A stretch of 64,000 nt of DNA. It comes from Apis mellifera (lineage: Eukaryota > Arthropoda > Insecta > Hymenoptera > Apidae). Location: assembly GCF_003254395.2 (NCBI RefSeq), contig NC_037642.1, forward strand, positions 2,574,501-2,638,500, in the 5' to 3' direction. A program made the translations under genes and the position numbers. The notes beneath the pieces were generated by a model. The model made no database searches and was not told the DNA's origin. It saw only the letters and a list, made by a program, of their open reading frames with translations. This document shows positions 1-11,690 of the stretch, in pieces. Every line of letters begins with the position of its first letter. The stretch's first letter is position 1.

Positions 1-235
1 ATCGAAAATTAATCGATTCGAAATCGAATTGACTCGAAGATGATTTCAACGTGATTTCAAATACGTTACAATCATCGTTGGAGAACCACGGTTTGAACCA
101 CGGTTACCTCTCGTCGTATAAACATACATACGTCATTAAAATTTCGACGATTTAACGATTTCACGATAGAAAAACCAATGATAAAGTACGAAATAACGAA
201 AACAAATAATATTTGGACAAACAAACTTAGCTCAA

Positions 236-290
236 GTCACGTGATTCGCACATCCAATATTATGTTCGTACGTTTCTTCGGCTCGTTAGT
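236..290 (+). promoter_or_regulatory. Probable promoter: CACGTG box plus initiator-like site
   Basis: A perfect E-box CACGTG lies at 238-243 inside GTCACGTGAT, a form close to the USF/MITF-type sites found in many insect promoters. About 45 bases downstream is TTAGTG (286-291), a loose match to the arthropod initiator, with a possible start near A288. The next landmark is a consensus splice donor at 363, so a short 5' UTR exon of about 75 nt fits. The motif positions are seen directly; their promoter role is inferred from the downstream gene. Confidence 0.4.
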
Positions 291-362
291 GTACTATCGG
301 AATTTTGCTGAAATTGTGGTCTCTAATATTTTATCATTGCTTCCTATATTATATTATAACAA
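288..362 (+). other. Probable 5' UTR exon and first intron donor
   Basis: A consensus donor GTAAGT begins at 363, and a strong acceptor (T-rich tract ending ttgttgtcag) ends at 530. This gives a 168-nt intron, typical of short insect introns. The sequence before the donor is open from 97 and would join in frame to the ATG at 532. The translated part, including an ATG at 178, is AT-rich and unlike coding sequence, and 178 lies upstream of the CACGTG box. I therefore read this as leader, not protein. The 5' boundary is approximate. Confidence 0.45.
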
Positions 363-531
363 GTAAGTCCCTGATATTTAATCATTTTCGTGGCTGATTT
401 TATCGAAACGTTGAAAAGCAATCCATCAAATTTATCGAGCGTGTTCACAATTCATTTATAACAATAATAACAATAATTTATAAATTTTATATACCAGAGA
501 TATTATAAAAATTTTTTTTTTTGTTGTCAGA

Positions 532-1255
532 ATGCCTGGACATTACGAAAATTGGCTTGTAGTACACATAGTTTTAGAGGAAATCGAATTTGCTCCTCTT
601 TTAAAAGTTGCTTATGTAACATCTAAAATCATGTCGTGCAAATTCCACGACGAGGCTAGTAGAAACGAAGTTTTGAAACTTATAAACGAATTAGGTACGA
701 CAGAAGTAGTGACAAGGACTAAACGATTCCCCGATGCTTTCCTCGTTAATCTCACTCACGGTGAGTTTGCTGAACAATTGAACAGCGTACGTTTGATATT
801 AGAGTTCGACGAACAACAACTTAGCGAAGAAAAAAAATCTCAGAGAAGGAATTCTTATTACACCTCGTCTCAACGTTTACGTACAATGCTTTGCAATTTG
901 AAACTTTATCAAGATCTTTACGATAGAGCCTCCTTTGAGAGAAGAAGCCAATTGGTATGGCGAGAGCTTCTGATGGACGATGAAACCTGGTAAGCAAACA
1001 TTCCTCCTTTCACTCGTCCTCCTCTATTTCAATGACAATTTTTTTTAATTGCTTCATTTTCGAAAAGAATATTATACCATAGAATTGATTCTGATCCTTA
1101 ACTTCTCGTGTTATTCTCTCGAATCGTTGGTTTCGAATTTATTCGAAACGATTGATAAACAAATATTGCTTTTAACGAAACAATATCTTTTCAGGGAACG
1201 TATAGTAGCTGCTAACCTCGGAATCAATTATGAAGAGGCTCGAGCAATAAATTAA
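532..1255 (+). CDS. Unrecognised 172-residue soluble protein, two coding exons
   Basis: Coding exons are 532-989 and 1195-1255, split by a 205-nt intron (donor GTAAGC at 990, acceptor tttcag ending at 1194). The junction is phase 2 and forms a Trp codon; the frame continues for 19 residues to TAA. The ATG at 532 sits one base after a strong acceptor (ttgttgtcag). An alternative start is Met34. The product is 172 residues, with no signal peptide or membrane segment. It is rich in Glu, Arg, Leu and Ser, with a basic, Ser/Tyr-rich middle (KSQRRNSYYTSSQRL, about residues 101-115) and a probably helical C-terminal third around WRELLMDDETWERIV. I recognise no domain, so the function is unknown; it may be cytosolic or nuclear. 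Clean splice sites, uninterrupted frame and coding-like composition make this the only confident gene of the window. Confidence 0.85.
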
Positions 1256-1256
1256 A
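1246..1256 (+). terminator. Poly(A) signals overlapping the stop codon
   Basis: AATAAA at 1246-1251 lies inside the last codons of the gene and ATTAAA at 1251-1256 spans its TAA stop. If used, cleavage would fall near 1265-1280 and leave almost no 3' UTR. A second AATAAA at 1578-1583 offers a longer 3' UTR. A GTAAGC just after 1280 also looks like a donor, so a 3' UTR intron cannot be excluded. Confidence 0.4.
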
Positions 1257-1472
1257 CAAATCAACTGTACAACACTTTCGGTAAGCATGTTTAACTTTTC
1301 AACTTGTGAAAACAAAACTTCCCCGTACAAACTTTTCCCTAGAAATATTTTTGCACAAAGAGAGGGGGATACATACAATTTTAAAGTTTCGAAGAAATGA
1401 AAGTATTTTACGTTCCTTTCCAAAAAAAGAAAAAAACCTTTGGATGAATCTTCTTTAAGAATTCTTCTTTAA

Positions 1473-1915
1473 GAATTCCATCAATTAAATCGTTCACGTG
1501 ATTTACAAAAAAAATATTCTTTATTTACACGAAAATTTAATATACAATCGATAATTCGAATCGCGAGGGATCTTGATAATAAAGTTTGCTCGAGAGAAGC
1601 TTTTAACACGCCGCTTTTAAAATCGTGGGACAGCCCCTCGAACCGCAGTGACAACACCGATAACGATATGCAAAGCTGCCGATGTGAAACTAGACCACGA
1701 TCGTGGAAGCGTTACTCTGCCGTGTAATAATTTCCTCAAGGGTTTGCCGGTTGGATGTAACTGCGGGGATTGGGGAATCAGCCGACGAGTTTCCGTTGTG
1801 GTAATCCGTGCTGGCTGACGATGTAGCCGTAGCAAGATGGAAACACGACGAAAACTCGTCTATCTTTACGCGAGGAACAGTCCAATGAACCGTATCTTCA
1901 AGTTGCACAAAGTTT
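1473..1915. other. GC-rich block, possible terminal exon (strand uncertain)
   Basis: GC content rises sharply from about 1600 to 1900. On the minus strand, 1912 down to 1690 is open and ends in TAG. Its peptide has mixed, protein-like composition (for example KIDEFSSCFHLATATSS near its N-terminal side and RQTLEEIITRQSNASTIVV at the end), as expected of a cytoplasmic C-terminal tail. An acceptor could be the AG at 1896-1897, but its pyrimidine tract is poor. On the plus strand, 1473-1727 is also open, without an early ATG. Only one, or neither, can be coding. It may equally be a conserved non-coding element between genes. I favour the minus-strand last exon weakly. Confidence 0.22.
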
Positions 1916-3156
1916 TATTCGAGTTTTGATTTTATTATCTATAATCGTGTGCAGAGATGATCCGCGTTTGATTCGAAATTATTATAATTATTATCGATCA
2001 TGATAATGATAGTTTGTTTCTTTTTTTTTTTGTCTATTCTAAATGCGTGAAATTTATATAAATTTTTTTTTAGAAAAAGTTATTCCAGACACACACAACT
2101 CATTATTGGACTATCCGTCAAGTACTACTGCTGCATAACATGGAAAAAACTACTAGAAAAGCTGGAAGAAGAATCTTTCATGTTTGACACACATGAGTTT
2201 GACACACATATACATATACACATGTGAAGATTGAAGAATTTTAGATCTAGGTAGATACAAAATTTTAAGCACAGTCATTGAAACAGTCAACAGTAAAAAT
2301 AATCCGAATTCTTTTGATTTGACACACTTAGGAGCTTATATATATCAATTAGCCGAATTTCTCAACTTCTTTCTTCGACTGGTTATTCGATTACTTATTT
2401 TCTTTCTATAAATATGCATTTTTAAAGTGTTTAGATTCCTAGATTTCACCCCCGCTCTTTTACCCGATTGTATTTATTACGTTTACTTTAGACTTTAACA
2501 ATAATCAAGACGCAAAATGGAAAATGACAAATTATCAGAATGAAATTGAATTAGCAAAAAAATTAACGTGTGACGTATGTTTTTAATTTGATTTGATTTT
2601 CGCGGAAAACGAAATGAATACAACGATTCATTTTCTTTTAATTCATTGACGATTTATCAAAGTGGAGGATTGTACGTTAACGAGGATATTATCATTAAAT
2701 TAATCAAACGATAATATAGGATTACGAGATTTCTTCGAAGAAAAAAAAAAAAAAAAAAAGATTTGTCTAAAACGTGGTTAAAAACGTGTATATCGAATAT
2801 CTTAGAAATATTCGGAACTATTTGCTTTTAGAGGATTGCTTGAATCTAGTATTTATATCGCCGATTTTTTAACGCAGAATTGAAAAATGCAAAGAATGAT
2901 TTTCGAGATGATGAAATGCTCGAATATTTTTACGTGTCGACAAAGTTTTAGAAACTCAATCGTCACAACCAAAACTTGCAATTCTATTATTATCAAAGAA
3001 ATTGTTACGAGACAATCGGAAAATCTCTAATAATTCGATCTTTTGATAATTAATTTCGAAGAGGTAATGGATTTATGAATCGATAAAAAATGATTGAAAC
3101 ACGTTAATGGAAGACCCGCTGATCCATATTTAAGATGATAAAATTAATTTTACGAC
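1916..3156. other. AT-rich stretch, no gene seen
   Basis: I see no convincing exon here. TTTGACACACAT is repeated at 2183-2194 and 2198-2209, and a shorter related copy lies near 2317. A long A run sits near 2741-2759. Nothing else stands out. Confidence 0.6.
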
Positions 3157-3291
3157 TTATTTATAAGTTATTTATAAGCTATTTATAAGGTTTTTTTTCA
3201 TATTCATAATCATAATCATAATTTAATTATAATTTAATCATAACTTAATCATAACTTAATCATAACTTAATCATAATTTAATTAATCATAA
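3157..3291. repeat. AT-rich 11-bp minisatellites
   Basis: Three near-perfect copies of TTATTTATAAG run from 3157 to 3189. A second array, about 3204-3291, has the unit ATAACTTAATC in three exact copies plus degenerate flanking copies of ATAATTTAAT(C/T). Both units are 11 bp, close to one helical turn. There is no coding potential. Confidence 0.85.
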
Positions 3292-3420
3292 CATACATCT
3301 CTTCGAGTGTGACCAGATACCTTATTTATCGATTATTTTGTATTTTCTTCTCTTTATAATCTTAAGTATTATAAATCTTAAGTATTTAAGTATTTATTAA
3401 TCATTTATAATCTATAATTT

Positions 3421-3790
3421 ATATTCTATAATCAATAAGCTATAATCAATAATTTATAATCAATAATTTATAATCAATAATTTATAATCAATAATTTATA
3501 ATCAATAATTTATAATCAATAATTTATAATCAATAATTTATAATCAATAATTTATAATCAATAATTTATAATTTATAATCAATAATTTATAATCAATAAT
3601 TTATAATTTATAATCAATAATTTATAATCAATAATTTATAATCAATATCTATAATCAGTATTTATAATCTATAATCAGTATTTATATATAATCTATAATC
3701 AGTATCTATAATCTATTATTTATAATCAATAATTTATAATCAATAATTTATAATCAATAATTTATAATCAATAATTTATAACCTATAAAT
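3421..3790. repeat. 14-bp AT-only-like minisatellite
   Basis: About 370 bases consist mainly of the 14-bp unit TAATCAATAATTTA in head-to-tail copies, with a few interspersed 8-bp ATAATTTA insertions. A degenerate core at about 3645-3715 has units of the type ATAATCAGTATTTAT. The array is almost pure A+T apart from one C per unit. It should be length-variable between individuals. Confidence 0.9.
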
Positions 3791-3798
3791 TGTAAGTT

Positions 3799-3832
3799 AT
3801 GATAAGAATTATGATAAGGATGATAAGGATGA
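3799..3832 (+). repeat. Short GATAAG/GATAAGGAT cluster
   Basis: Four GATAAG-type units lie within about 34 bases just after the 14-bp array, the last two as GATAAGGAT-like copies. They match the GATA-factor consensus, but the low complexity of the area makes chance likely. Confidence 0.5.
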
Positions 3833-3875
3833 CAAGTATTTATTCTATTTTCCATTTAAGCGTCTATTTTTCATT

Positions 3876-3929
3876 GATTCACTTTACATCACTATGATTC
3901 ACTTTACATCACTATGATTCACTTTACAA
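3876..3929 (+). repeat. 20-bp tandem repeat, 2.7 copies
   Basis: GATTCACTTTACATCACTAT occurs at 3876-3895 and 3896-3915, followed by a partial third copy from 3916 to about 3929. The first two copies are identical, so the duplication is recent or conserved. Confidence 0.9.
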
Positions 3930-6900
3930 CAACGTTGATACGAGAACGTTACATTATATACGAGTGTAGTTTACGTAATTTTAATCATATTTTATAATTG
4001 ACATAAACATAAACGAGATCTGCAACGTGAAGTGTGTTTATAGACACTTTAGATTAAGATTTAATTTTAATTTAACATTATTATATATCCTAAGTTATTA
4101 TTATTAAGTTATTGTATCGCATTGTATCACACTTTATCTTATTCTAATTTTAAGTATTCCTCTTTTACTCTATACGTTCGGATTTTTGCGAAACTAATAA
4201 TAGTATGTAATAATACAACACTAACGCGCCAGCCGAAGAAGAACAAATAAAAGCCGTCGGCTGAAAAAACGTTTCGTTTTTTTTCATCACACGCCTTCCC
4301 CCGGCGCACAGATCTTTCATCTTACATCCCCCCAACTGAGAAAGTGCCGATAAAACAGCTGAAACCATTCCAGATCCCTATCCCTGGACCACACACACAA
4401 TCCTTTACCACGATTCGTTAAATGTTCCCACACTCTATCGCCTATACCCTTAAAAAACAAGGGTGAAACAGAGAAGAGAAGGAAATTCATTCGAGAACCG
4501 AATCAAATAAAAAAAAAAGAAAAAGAAGAAGAAAAAGGGCGAAACAAGGCGAAAAACCGAGTCGCAACCAGAACGATCATTACGAAAGCTTCGATCGCAA
4601 CAGGTGTGCGGCGAATCTTTGTAGATAAAGAGTAAACCAAAGACAGGGTAAACCTTGCCTTTTTAAAATGCAGCGACGATTCACTGCAATGGGATTAATA
4701 TAAATGTGTGGAAGTCGAAACAATCTCTCCAAACCGTGTTACACTTTTTACTGACAAAGAACAGGTATACACGATCCTTTATTAACAATTTCCAAGTAAT
4801 TTTTGTTTGAAAAATAAATCTCTGTGTAACACTTGTCGTGATATACGCGTTTTTCGACGTGTTTTTATTTGTAAATCTTTCAATGTAAATATTTAAAATG
4901 CATCGATTTCTGTGAGAAACACAGGTGACGTGTGGTGCACATCTCTGGATCGAGAGATTAAACTGATCTGTTCGTAAGAATGGAGCATATTTCATTTCTT
5001 ATCGGCTCGTGGATACCTGATAAATCGAACTGGCTTCGTGCGAGCGCATAATACGGGGGAACGAGAGGGAATGGGAAAAATTTAAGCGAGATGGGCTTCG
5101 TGAACGACACGCGATAACGCTTTGAATTGAATACGCGAGGTTGGTTAATATCGCATTTATATGTTTGGCCGTCCATACAACTTTTCTGTTACGTTTGGAC
5201 CGATGGAATTTAGAAATTGAACCATTAAATTCGTGAGATTATTTTTTTTGAGGGAGATGAGAGCATAATGATGAGGATTTGAAGTTCTTTCTTTTTTATA
5301 AAATATAATAAATAAATTGATCTTTTTTGTCTTGGTGGATTTGAATAAAATTTTCATTCACAGAATCGTTCTTTTGTGGATTCGAAACATGTTGTAATGA
5401 ATTGATACAAGTATAAATTTATAGATTTCTCGTGATTTTGCAAAATTTCTTTGCGATTCTATTTCCTTTTGAAGGCAAGAACTTGAAATAACGAGGGAAG
5501 TGTGCATTATTCTTAAAAAGAAAAGGAAAACTATTTGAGAAAATGTGGAAAATATGTTATAAATATGCCATATACAAAACTCAATATCGATATATTGAAG
5601 TTCCGACGTAAACGATGTTCCTTTTGCCCTTTGCATTCCTATTTTCACCTTCACATTGCGAGCAATACAATTTTCTTTGGCGTTTTCCTTGGGAAAGAGT
5701 TTTTTCCTACGCGAACAATTTATATTATAACGAGCATTTTATTCCCTTTTTCCTTTTCCAAATTGTTTCATTATTTTTCCTATGCATATTGGAATCTTCT
5801 TTCTAAATATATCGTATAATTTAATGTATAATTATTATTCAGGAACATATTAAATAATTCTTTTGCAATAGAGTGAAAAGCGAATAAATTATATAATTGA
5901 ATTAAATTTTTATAAATATTTTACGTCGATTCAAACATTCTTTCTTTTTTTTTTTTTTAATATGTTACACTATTTTCATATTAAGTTATATCATCAAGAC
6001 TTTCTTTTTCTTTTTTACAAAGTTTAGTTTCTACAATATTATTTACGCTGAAGTAATTTCTTGTCTATAAAAACATGTTTACGAAGTGTGTTTTTTTACG
6101 TAAAGTCATTCATCTGATACGAAAATAGATAGATGACTGATATTTGAACATTTTATATCTAATTAAAATGATTTCGTTTCAAAATTCAACTTTCTATCGA
6201 ATTTTGTATATTTACCACAAAATGAATAAAATCTTTCTGGAAAATTATTCGAAATAAAAGACTAGTTAACGTCGTAAAATAAAAATTTCCAGATTGATAA
6301 TACCTAATCCTCGATCTAACCTCTCGTATCAAACTATTTACTTGATTTATTTAAATGAAACAGCTCAAATAAAAATTGACTCGTGAAATGAAGTATACGT
6401 TGCAATTAATTATATTTAAACTATTCTATTTCATTTTAAACGAAAGTCTGTCCAATTTTGAATAATAATACACCGATCCCTCTATTGACAGATCAGGCAG
6501 ATCGTTTCAGTTTGTTCCCTGGTATAGCTCGTGATTACAAAAGCAACCGCTCGACCCATGGCATTTATTTCCTTCCAGTATACGTGCACACATTCATACA
6601 TACATTCAGAAACCGGGAACCGAGTAGCGCAGGCTTTTACGAGCGTCTCCAGACAGCTTGGTATTGTTCCTTTCCTAGCCTCTTTCGAGCTTTTCTTCAT
6701 CCCCTGTGCTCGCTTCTCGCTTCGGTGAGATCAAGCAGATTCCTCTCAGGGTTTACAACAACTTGGCGAATGCTGATTCGCTTGATCTCTTGCGAAAAGT
6801 GCAACTCGAGAACAACGAGTCGACGTTTATTTATGTGTAGCCGATGTTGAAAAGGTTACGTAATTATTTCTATCGCGAAAATTTTTTTTAGGTTAGTTTT

Positions 6901-9700
6901 AATACATTTAATCTTTGAAACAATTATTTTCTTTATTTCGTTTCTCTTTTTTTTTTATAATGTTTCATTGCTGTTAGAAACCTAACCTCAATTAATCTTT
7001 GCTGTCTTTTCTTTCTTCTTCTTATCTATCTCAATTATTACTTTCTTCAAACATTTTCAAACATCTGCATTTTTCGTAGCATGTACAATATTGAAATGTT
7101 AAAATTTTACACAATTATTATTATTAATATTATTTGTTATGTGCTTCTATAAGATATAGTATGTAGTTAATTGAGAGAAATAGAGATTGAAGTAATATCA
7201 AATAAATAAATTAATAAATAAACAGATGTTAAAATAATTTATCTTTCACTTTAGTATTAGTATTATTAGTCAAATGATCATTCAAATAATAATTTATTTC
7301 TTTAATTCTGCTATTATATTTACAATAAACATGGTGTTTAATCAAATTTAGCATTATGATAGAAGTTTATTACTAATAATCCTCTTTTATTCCATTTATA
7401 TATATACGAAAGAATCGTTCGACGAAAACAAAAACAACTTTCTAAATAATTCAATAGAATTTTAACTAGATTTCTCAAGTCCTAATTAAATTACGAATCT
7501 TACATTTGATATCGTATTGATTAATATTATCTTTTATTCCTTCGAGAAAAATTATTCGTTAAAATTCAATCCATTGTTAATTAATTGTATACATAATTAA
7601 CATGATCCTTCTAATAAATTTTAAGAATAGATGATCTGTAATAAAAATATATTCTGAATTTAAGAAAGTATTCTGAAACCACTTTTTCTACGTTAAAAAA
7701 ATGCTATTGTAATTGGTGTTTTGATTGAATCGCATATTTTCTTTTTACTTTTCTTTTCTTTCCTCATTAAATAATATGCTTTGCTCGAAATTGTTTCAAG
7801 CAGAATTAAAAGTGCATTTTACGAGTAAAAGATGGAAAGTGGACGATCAATTGATGGAAAGAAATGTTGGTTTCTGTGCAAAAGATGTACAAAGTTTCTA
7901 AAGAATAGATTCACGTTTTTTGTTGTGCGAAGGAAGAGCGGAAAGTTGGTTGATTGGCGTTTAAGTTTTCCGTGAAATAGTTGCTTTATAAATATTTAAT
8001 ACCAAACATGTAATAATATGATAAGCTCAATCATAACTGGACATGATTTAAGAGATCTTTAAGAAAAAAAGTATAAGAAATTTCCTAGAAGAATAAAAAA
8101 ATTTCTACTTGGATAAAGTAATAAATGAAGAAAGTATAAAGTTACTTTATCAAGGAACAAAAATCCAATTCTTTCTTTTCCTTGTTCCAAACAAAGAATG
8201 ATTCCTCCCAAGAATCAATCAATGTATTAATGAAAAATTATCTCTTCAACGATCTACATCTTCTATCATTCTTTAAAAATGAAACAAAGAAATGAAATAA
8301 AGGAAACGACAAGTGAAAAAATCTTAGCAGAAATACTACTATTTCTTGTACAATAATCTGAAATATAAAATACTTCAATGAAATAATCTTTCATTTCACT
8401 ATCTCTTTTGGCTCTGTAAAAAAGTCTGATAAAAAAGTTTTATCGAATCGAAAATACGTGTTTTTCACAACTCGTTATTACATCATCTCTCTTGTGAAGT
8501 GGTTAATGATCCTGTTTAGCGCTATTTATAAGATAGGACCAACGTTAACAATCCTCGAAACAGTATAGGGTACATTTTCATGCGCCACGCGTATACGACT
8601 TTCCATTTGGAATTCAATGAACCGCTCAACCGATCCAAAGCGTGGCTACGTTCTACTCCCGCGACTTTATTACCAACCCCTTTTCAGGAAATTCAGCCTG
8701 CAACCCGGATGAATAAATTGCGATAGATTTGTTGCGTTGTGGGCGAGGGAAGAAATGTGGAATAAGCGAGGCCGCCCTCCAGAGTAAATGAGATACGTGA
8801 ATTCGAAGGAAAAATATGAAAACAAAGCTGTCCATTGAAGCTTGAGAAATTTTGTGGAAATTTCAGAGAGGAAGAAAATCTGTACAGCTATCGAGAATCG
8901 AGAATTGGGATGCGTTTAAAAATTAGGTAGAAAGATTGGATAAGAAATTTGAGATTTGTTCTGTGTATTTTAAAAAAATTTTGATCAGAGAAATGTGATC
9001 ACGATTTAAGATAGATTTAAAGATAGAATCGATCGTTTTGATTTCTTTCTCGATCGAAATATTATTGGAATAATTAATTCCACGATGATATCCTTCATCT
9101 TTGTATAAAATTTATTCAAATTTAATTCTTCGTCAATCGATATGGAAAACCCATTTATGTTTTCGCCATACGAAATTTCATACAAAATTAAAGCTCGATT
9201 AAAAGTGTGCAGAGAGAAAATGGGCGAAGGGAAATAATAATAGAATGATAAATATTGATATAAAACATTTCCCTTTATATGTGACGTGCAATTATTAAAA
9301 ATATCATTTATATTATTGTCAATTACATTACTTCAAAAGCAAAATAAAATTTTTATGAAAAATTTTGAATGAAACGCGAAAGTAATGGAGTTTAAATTAG
9401 AGATTTATCCTTCGAATATCATAATGCACACTATACTTTAATATAATATAATATTTTCTGCCTTTCTGCATATATCTACATTCTAGTAGATTTTTGTGCA
9501 TTTAAACTTTCCATAAATATATGCATAAACAATTTAATAATTATATATCCTTCCCTATCGCAACAGAATACAATATTAATTTTGCCTGGTGAAAACATTT
9601 TCACCTTTTTCGATATATAAAAAATGAATTCGTCATTCTCCTTTGGTTATTCGAGGTTATTAATTAATCACTGTCATTATTTCTACGATATTACGATATA
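3930..9700. other. Non-coding stretch with three GC-richer islands
   Basis: I find no gene I can support. GC-richer islands lie at about 4220-4400, 6490-6840 and 8560-8800. They are open in several frames on both strands, as expected for GC-rich non-coding DNA. The island at 4220 contains the hairpin listed separately. The longest plus-strand open frame, 6458-6850, has no domain and no convincing splice sites. Confidence 0.6.
4230..4263. other. Hairpin with a poly(A)-signal-like loop
   Basis: CAGCCGA (4230-4236) pairs with TCGGCTG (4257-4263) across a 20-base loop. The loop contains AATAAA-like sequence (aaataaaa). It is followed by an A run and T run. It could sit in a transcript 3' end, but no gene ending here was found. 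Confidence 0.4.
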
Positions 9701-9715
9701 TTAATATTAATGAAC

Positions 9716-9737
9716 GGGGAGGAGGGGGGAGGAGGGG
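9716..9737 (+). other. G-rich tract (two-tetrad G-quadruplex potential)
   Basis: GGGGAGGAGGGGGG followed by AGGAGGGG gives five G runs in 22 bases on the plus strand. Only three runs reach three or more G, so a three-tetrad quadruplex is not clearly encoded. Confidence 0.5.
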
Positions 9738-9830
9738 CACAAAGTCGAAAATTCATAACTGCTCTAAATCTGTTCTTTGTACGGTGTACGCGTTTGAAAA
9801 TCTGTGTTTATGAGATGCAAATTAGCGATT

Positions 9831-9854
9831 CCCTCTCCCTCTCTCCCCTCTCCC
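9831..9854 (-). other. Canonical G-quadruplex motif on the minus strand
   Basis: The plus strand reads CCC-TCT-CCC-TCTCT-CCCC-TCT-CCC, so the minus strand has four G runs of three or more with loops of 3, 5 and 3. This fits the G3+N1-7 rule exactly. It lies about 160-185 bases upstream of an ATCAGTG initiator-like site (A at 10016) and the candidate gene below, which would suit a promoter element. Confidence 0.6.
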
Positions 9855-10065
9855 TCCTTCCTAACGACGAGGGTGACCTAAAAAACGAGTAACGAGTGGT
9901 AAGCCGGCTTTAAAAGTGAACCATCTTTCTTCCGACACTCGTTCCTTGAAAATTACGAAAACTTCTATCGTTGGGAAAAGAAACAATTTTTCTTTTCGAA
10001 AAAGAAAATCCAATCAGTGTGTTCCTAAGTCTCTCTGTTTTATAATGGATTGATTTAAAATCACG

Positions 10066-10467
10066 ATGACAATGTTGTTGCAATTTTCTATTGTTATTGG
10101 AACAAGTAAGTTATTTTTCTTTTTATCGATATTAAGTCTGTCACATTTGTTTAACCTAATTTGTGATATAATAATAATAATTTTTTAATAATAATGTTTT
10201 GATATATGCTTTGATATCATTGTTTTATTTTACTGTATTATTATTATTATTATTATTTGAATTATTATATTATGCGATATGTGATGGTGAATGTGCACAA
10301 TATGAGATCGAGAAACACGATGTGAGTGCTCAGAGAATACGAGCGCGAAATGCGTGGCCGTCCAAGTTTCTCAGTGGACGAGCATGAATATTTTACAGAT
10401 ATGTCTGGAGCGTTTTCTTGAATTTCATGAGGGAGACTGTGATATAGAAAGTGAAAGAGAAGAATGA
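10066..10467 (+). CDS. Candidate small cysteine-containing protein, two exons
   Basis: The proposed exon 1 is 10066-10105. It begins at ATG and encodes MTMLLQFSIVIGT, a short hydrophobic leader, then meets a perfect GTAAGT donor in phase 1, the phase often seen after signal-peptide exons. From about 10135 to 10304 there is no AG dinucleotide. The first two AGs (10305-10306 and 10311-10312) both give an exon in the matching phase. That exon is open to TGA at 10465-10467. The product would be 66 residues with Cys at about 19, 21, 29, 46 and 58, and an acidic C terminus (DCDIESEREE). A possible start site is ATCAGTG at 10014-10020, and a G-quadruplex motif lies upstream. I recognise no family. 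Against it: the leader is short for a signal peptide, and the pyrimidine tract next to the acceptor is weak. This is inference from splice grammar only. Confidence 0.27.
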
Positions 10468-11690
10468 AAGAGCAAATATGAATGATACTGTTTGGTCTTC
10501 CATTCTGAGAAAAATTTGAAGAAATGAAAATGAGAATTAATTAAATGAAACGCTTAGATAGAAGAGAAAAATTTGCTATTAGCATATCGAAAATGATTCA
10601 TAAATTTAGATGGAAATTTTTCTTGATAGATAATTAAAAATTGGATATCATTCAAATTAATATAACATAGATATATGATGATAAAATTATTTAATTTCAT
10701 GATATTATTCAACCTCAATATTTTTCAAAAAATATATCTCTCTATATATTTTATATTCTTCTACATATTAATAATCTATAACAAAAATAAACAAATTCAA
10801 CTATCATCTTCTTTAGACTATCAAGACTTTTCTCAAAATTGATGCTATCATCATATATTCACCATGTTGTAATAAATTTAAAAGTGATAATGAAAATTTA
10901 AAATACCTTTCAACATCACAACAACGAAAATAAACGAAATCAGAAACAAGGAAACAATCACAATTCACAATTGGCCAAGGATAAACTCGACAAAGGTATC
11001 ATTACGGCTTCACGATGGTTGGTAAGCAACATTATTATTTCCAGAGACGAGGCAAGTACGGTATTCTCCCAAAAACAGAGGCCTTTCAGCTGGGGCCAGC
11101 CTCTCATAGCTGTACGAAACTCGAGACATAACACCGTGTTACATAACAAATCCGTGTAACCCAGATTACTTTTCTTGCCGCTCGAATAGCCTGGGGGTGA
11201 TTTCTACGAGAGGGCGCCTCTTACTTTCAACGATGTTAGGCCTTCTCGTGGTCGTGTCTTGTTCGAAAGAAAAGAAACACGAGGGAAATAGAAATAAAAG
11301 AAGCGAAGAAAAGAAAGGAAAAGAGAGCGAGCCCTTTCCTCCTCTCGCGATTATTTATGCATTTATGAGAAATTTAAATACACAAAAACGCACATTCCAT
11401 GCAAAATAATATAAAAATAATTCGAATTACAGTGTTGCGACATTCGAAGAATAAGAATAAGATATATTTAAATAATTCATTTCTTTATTCGCGTTCTATT
11501 TTCGCATAAATAACCGCATTCCGTTAGAAATAAAAATGTAAAGCTCGAATAACGTAAATTAATAATTGAATTAACTAAATAATTATTCTTAAACTTGGAT
11601 TGTTGAAATTTCACATATCTTTACACGTTGCGCCCTCTCGCGAGGGTAAAGAGAAAAACGCAGAGATCGCGCCCTCTCTCTTGCCTTTAT

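Noticed and set aside
178..366. 62-codon ORF upstream of the gene
   Set aside because: It overlaps the CACGTG box and probable leader; AT-rich composition. In-frame joining to ATG 532 is noted but a 5' UTR role is more likely.
6458..6850. 130-codon plus-strand ORF
   Set aside because: No domain, no splice context, competing frames on both strands.
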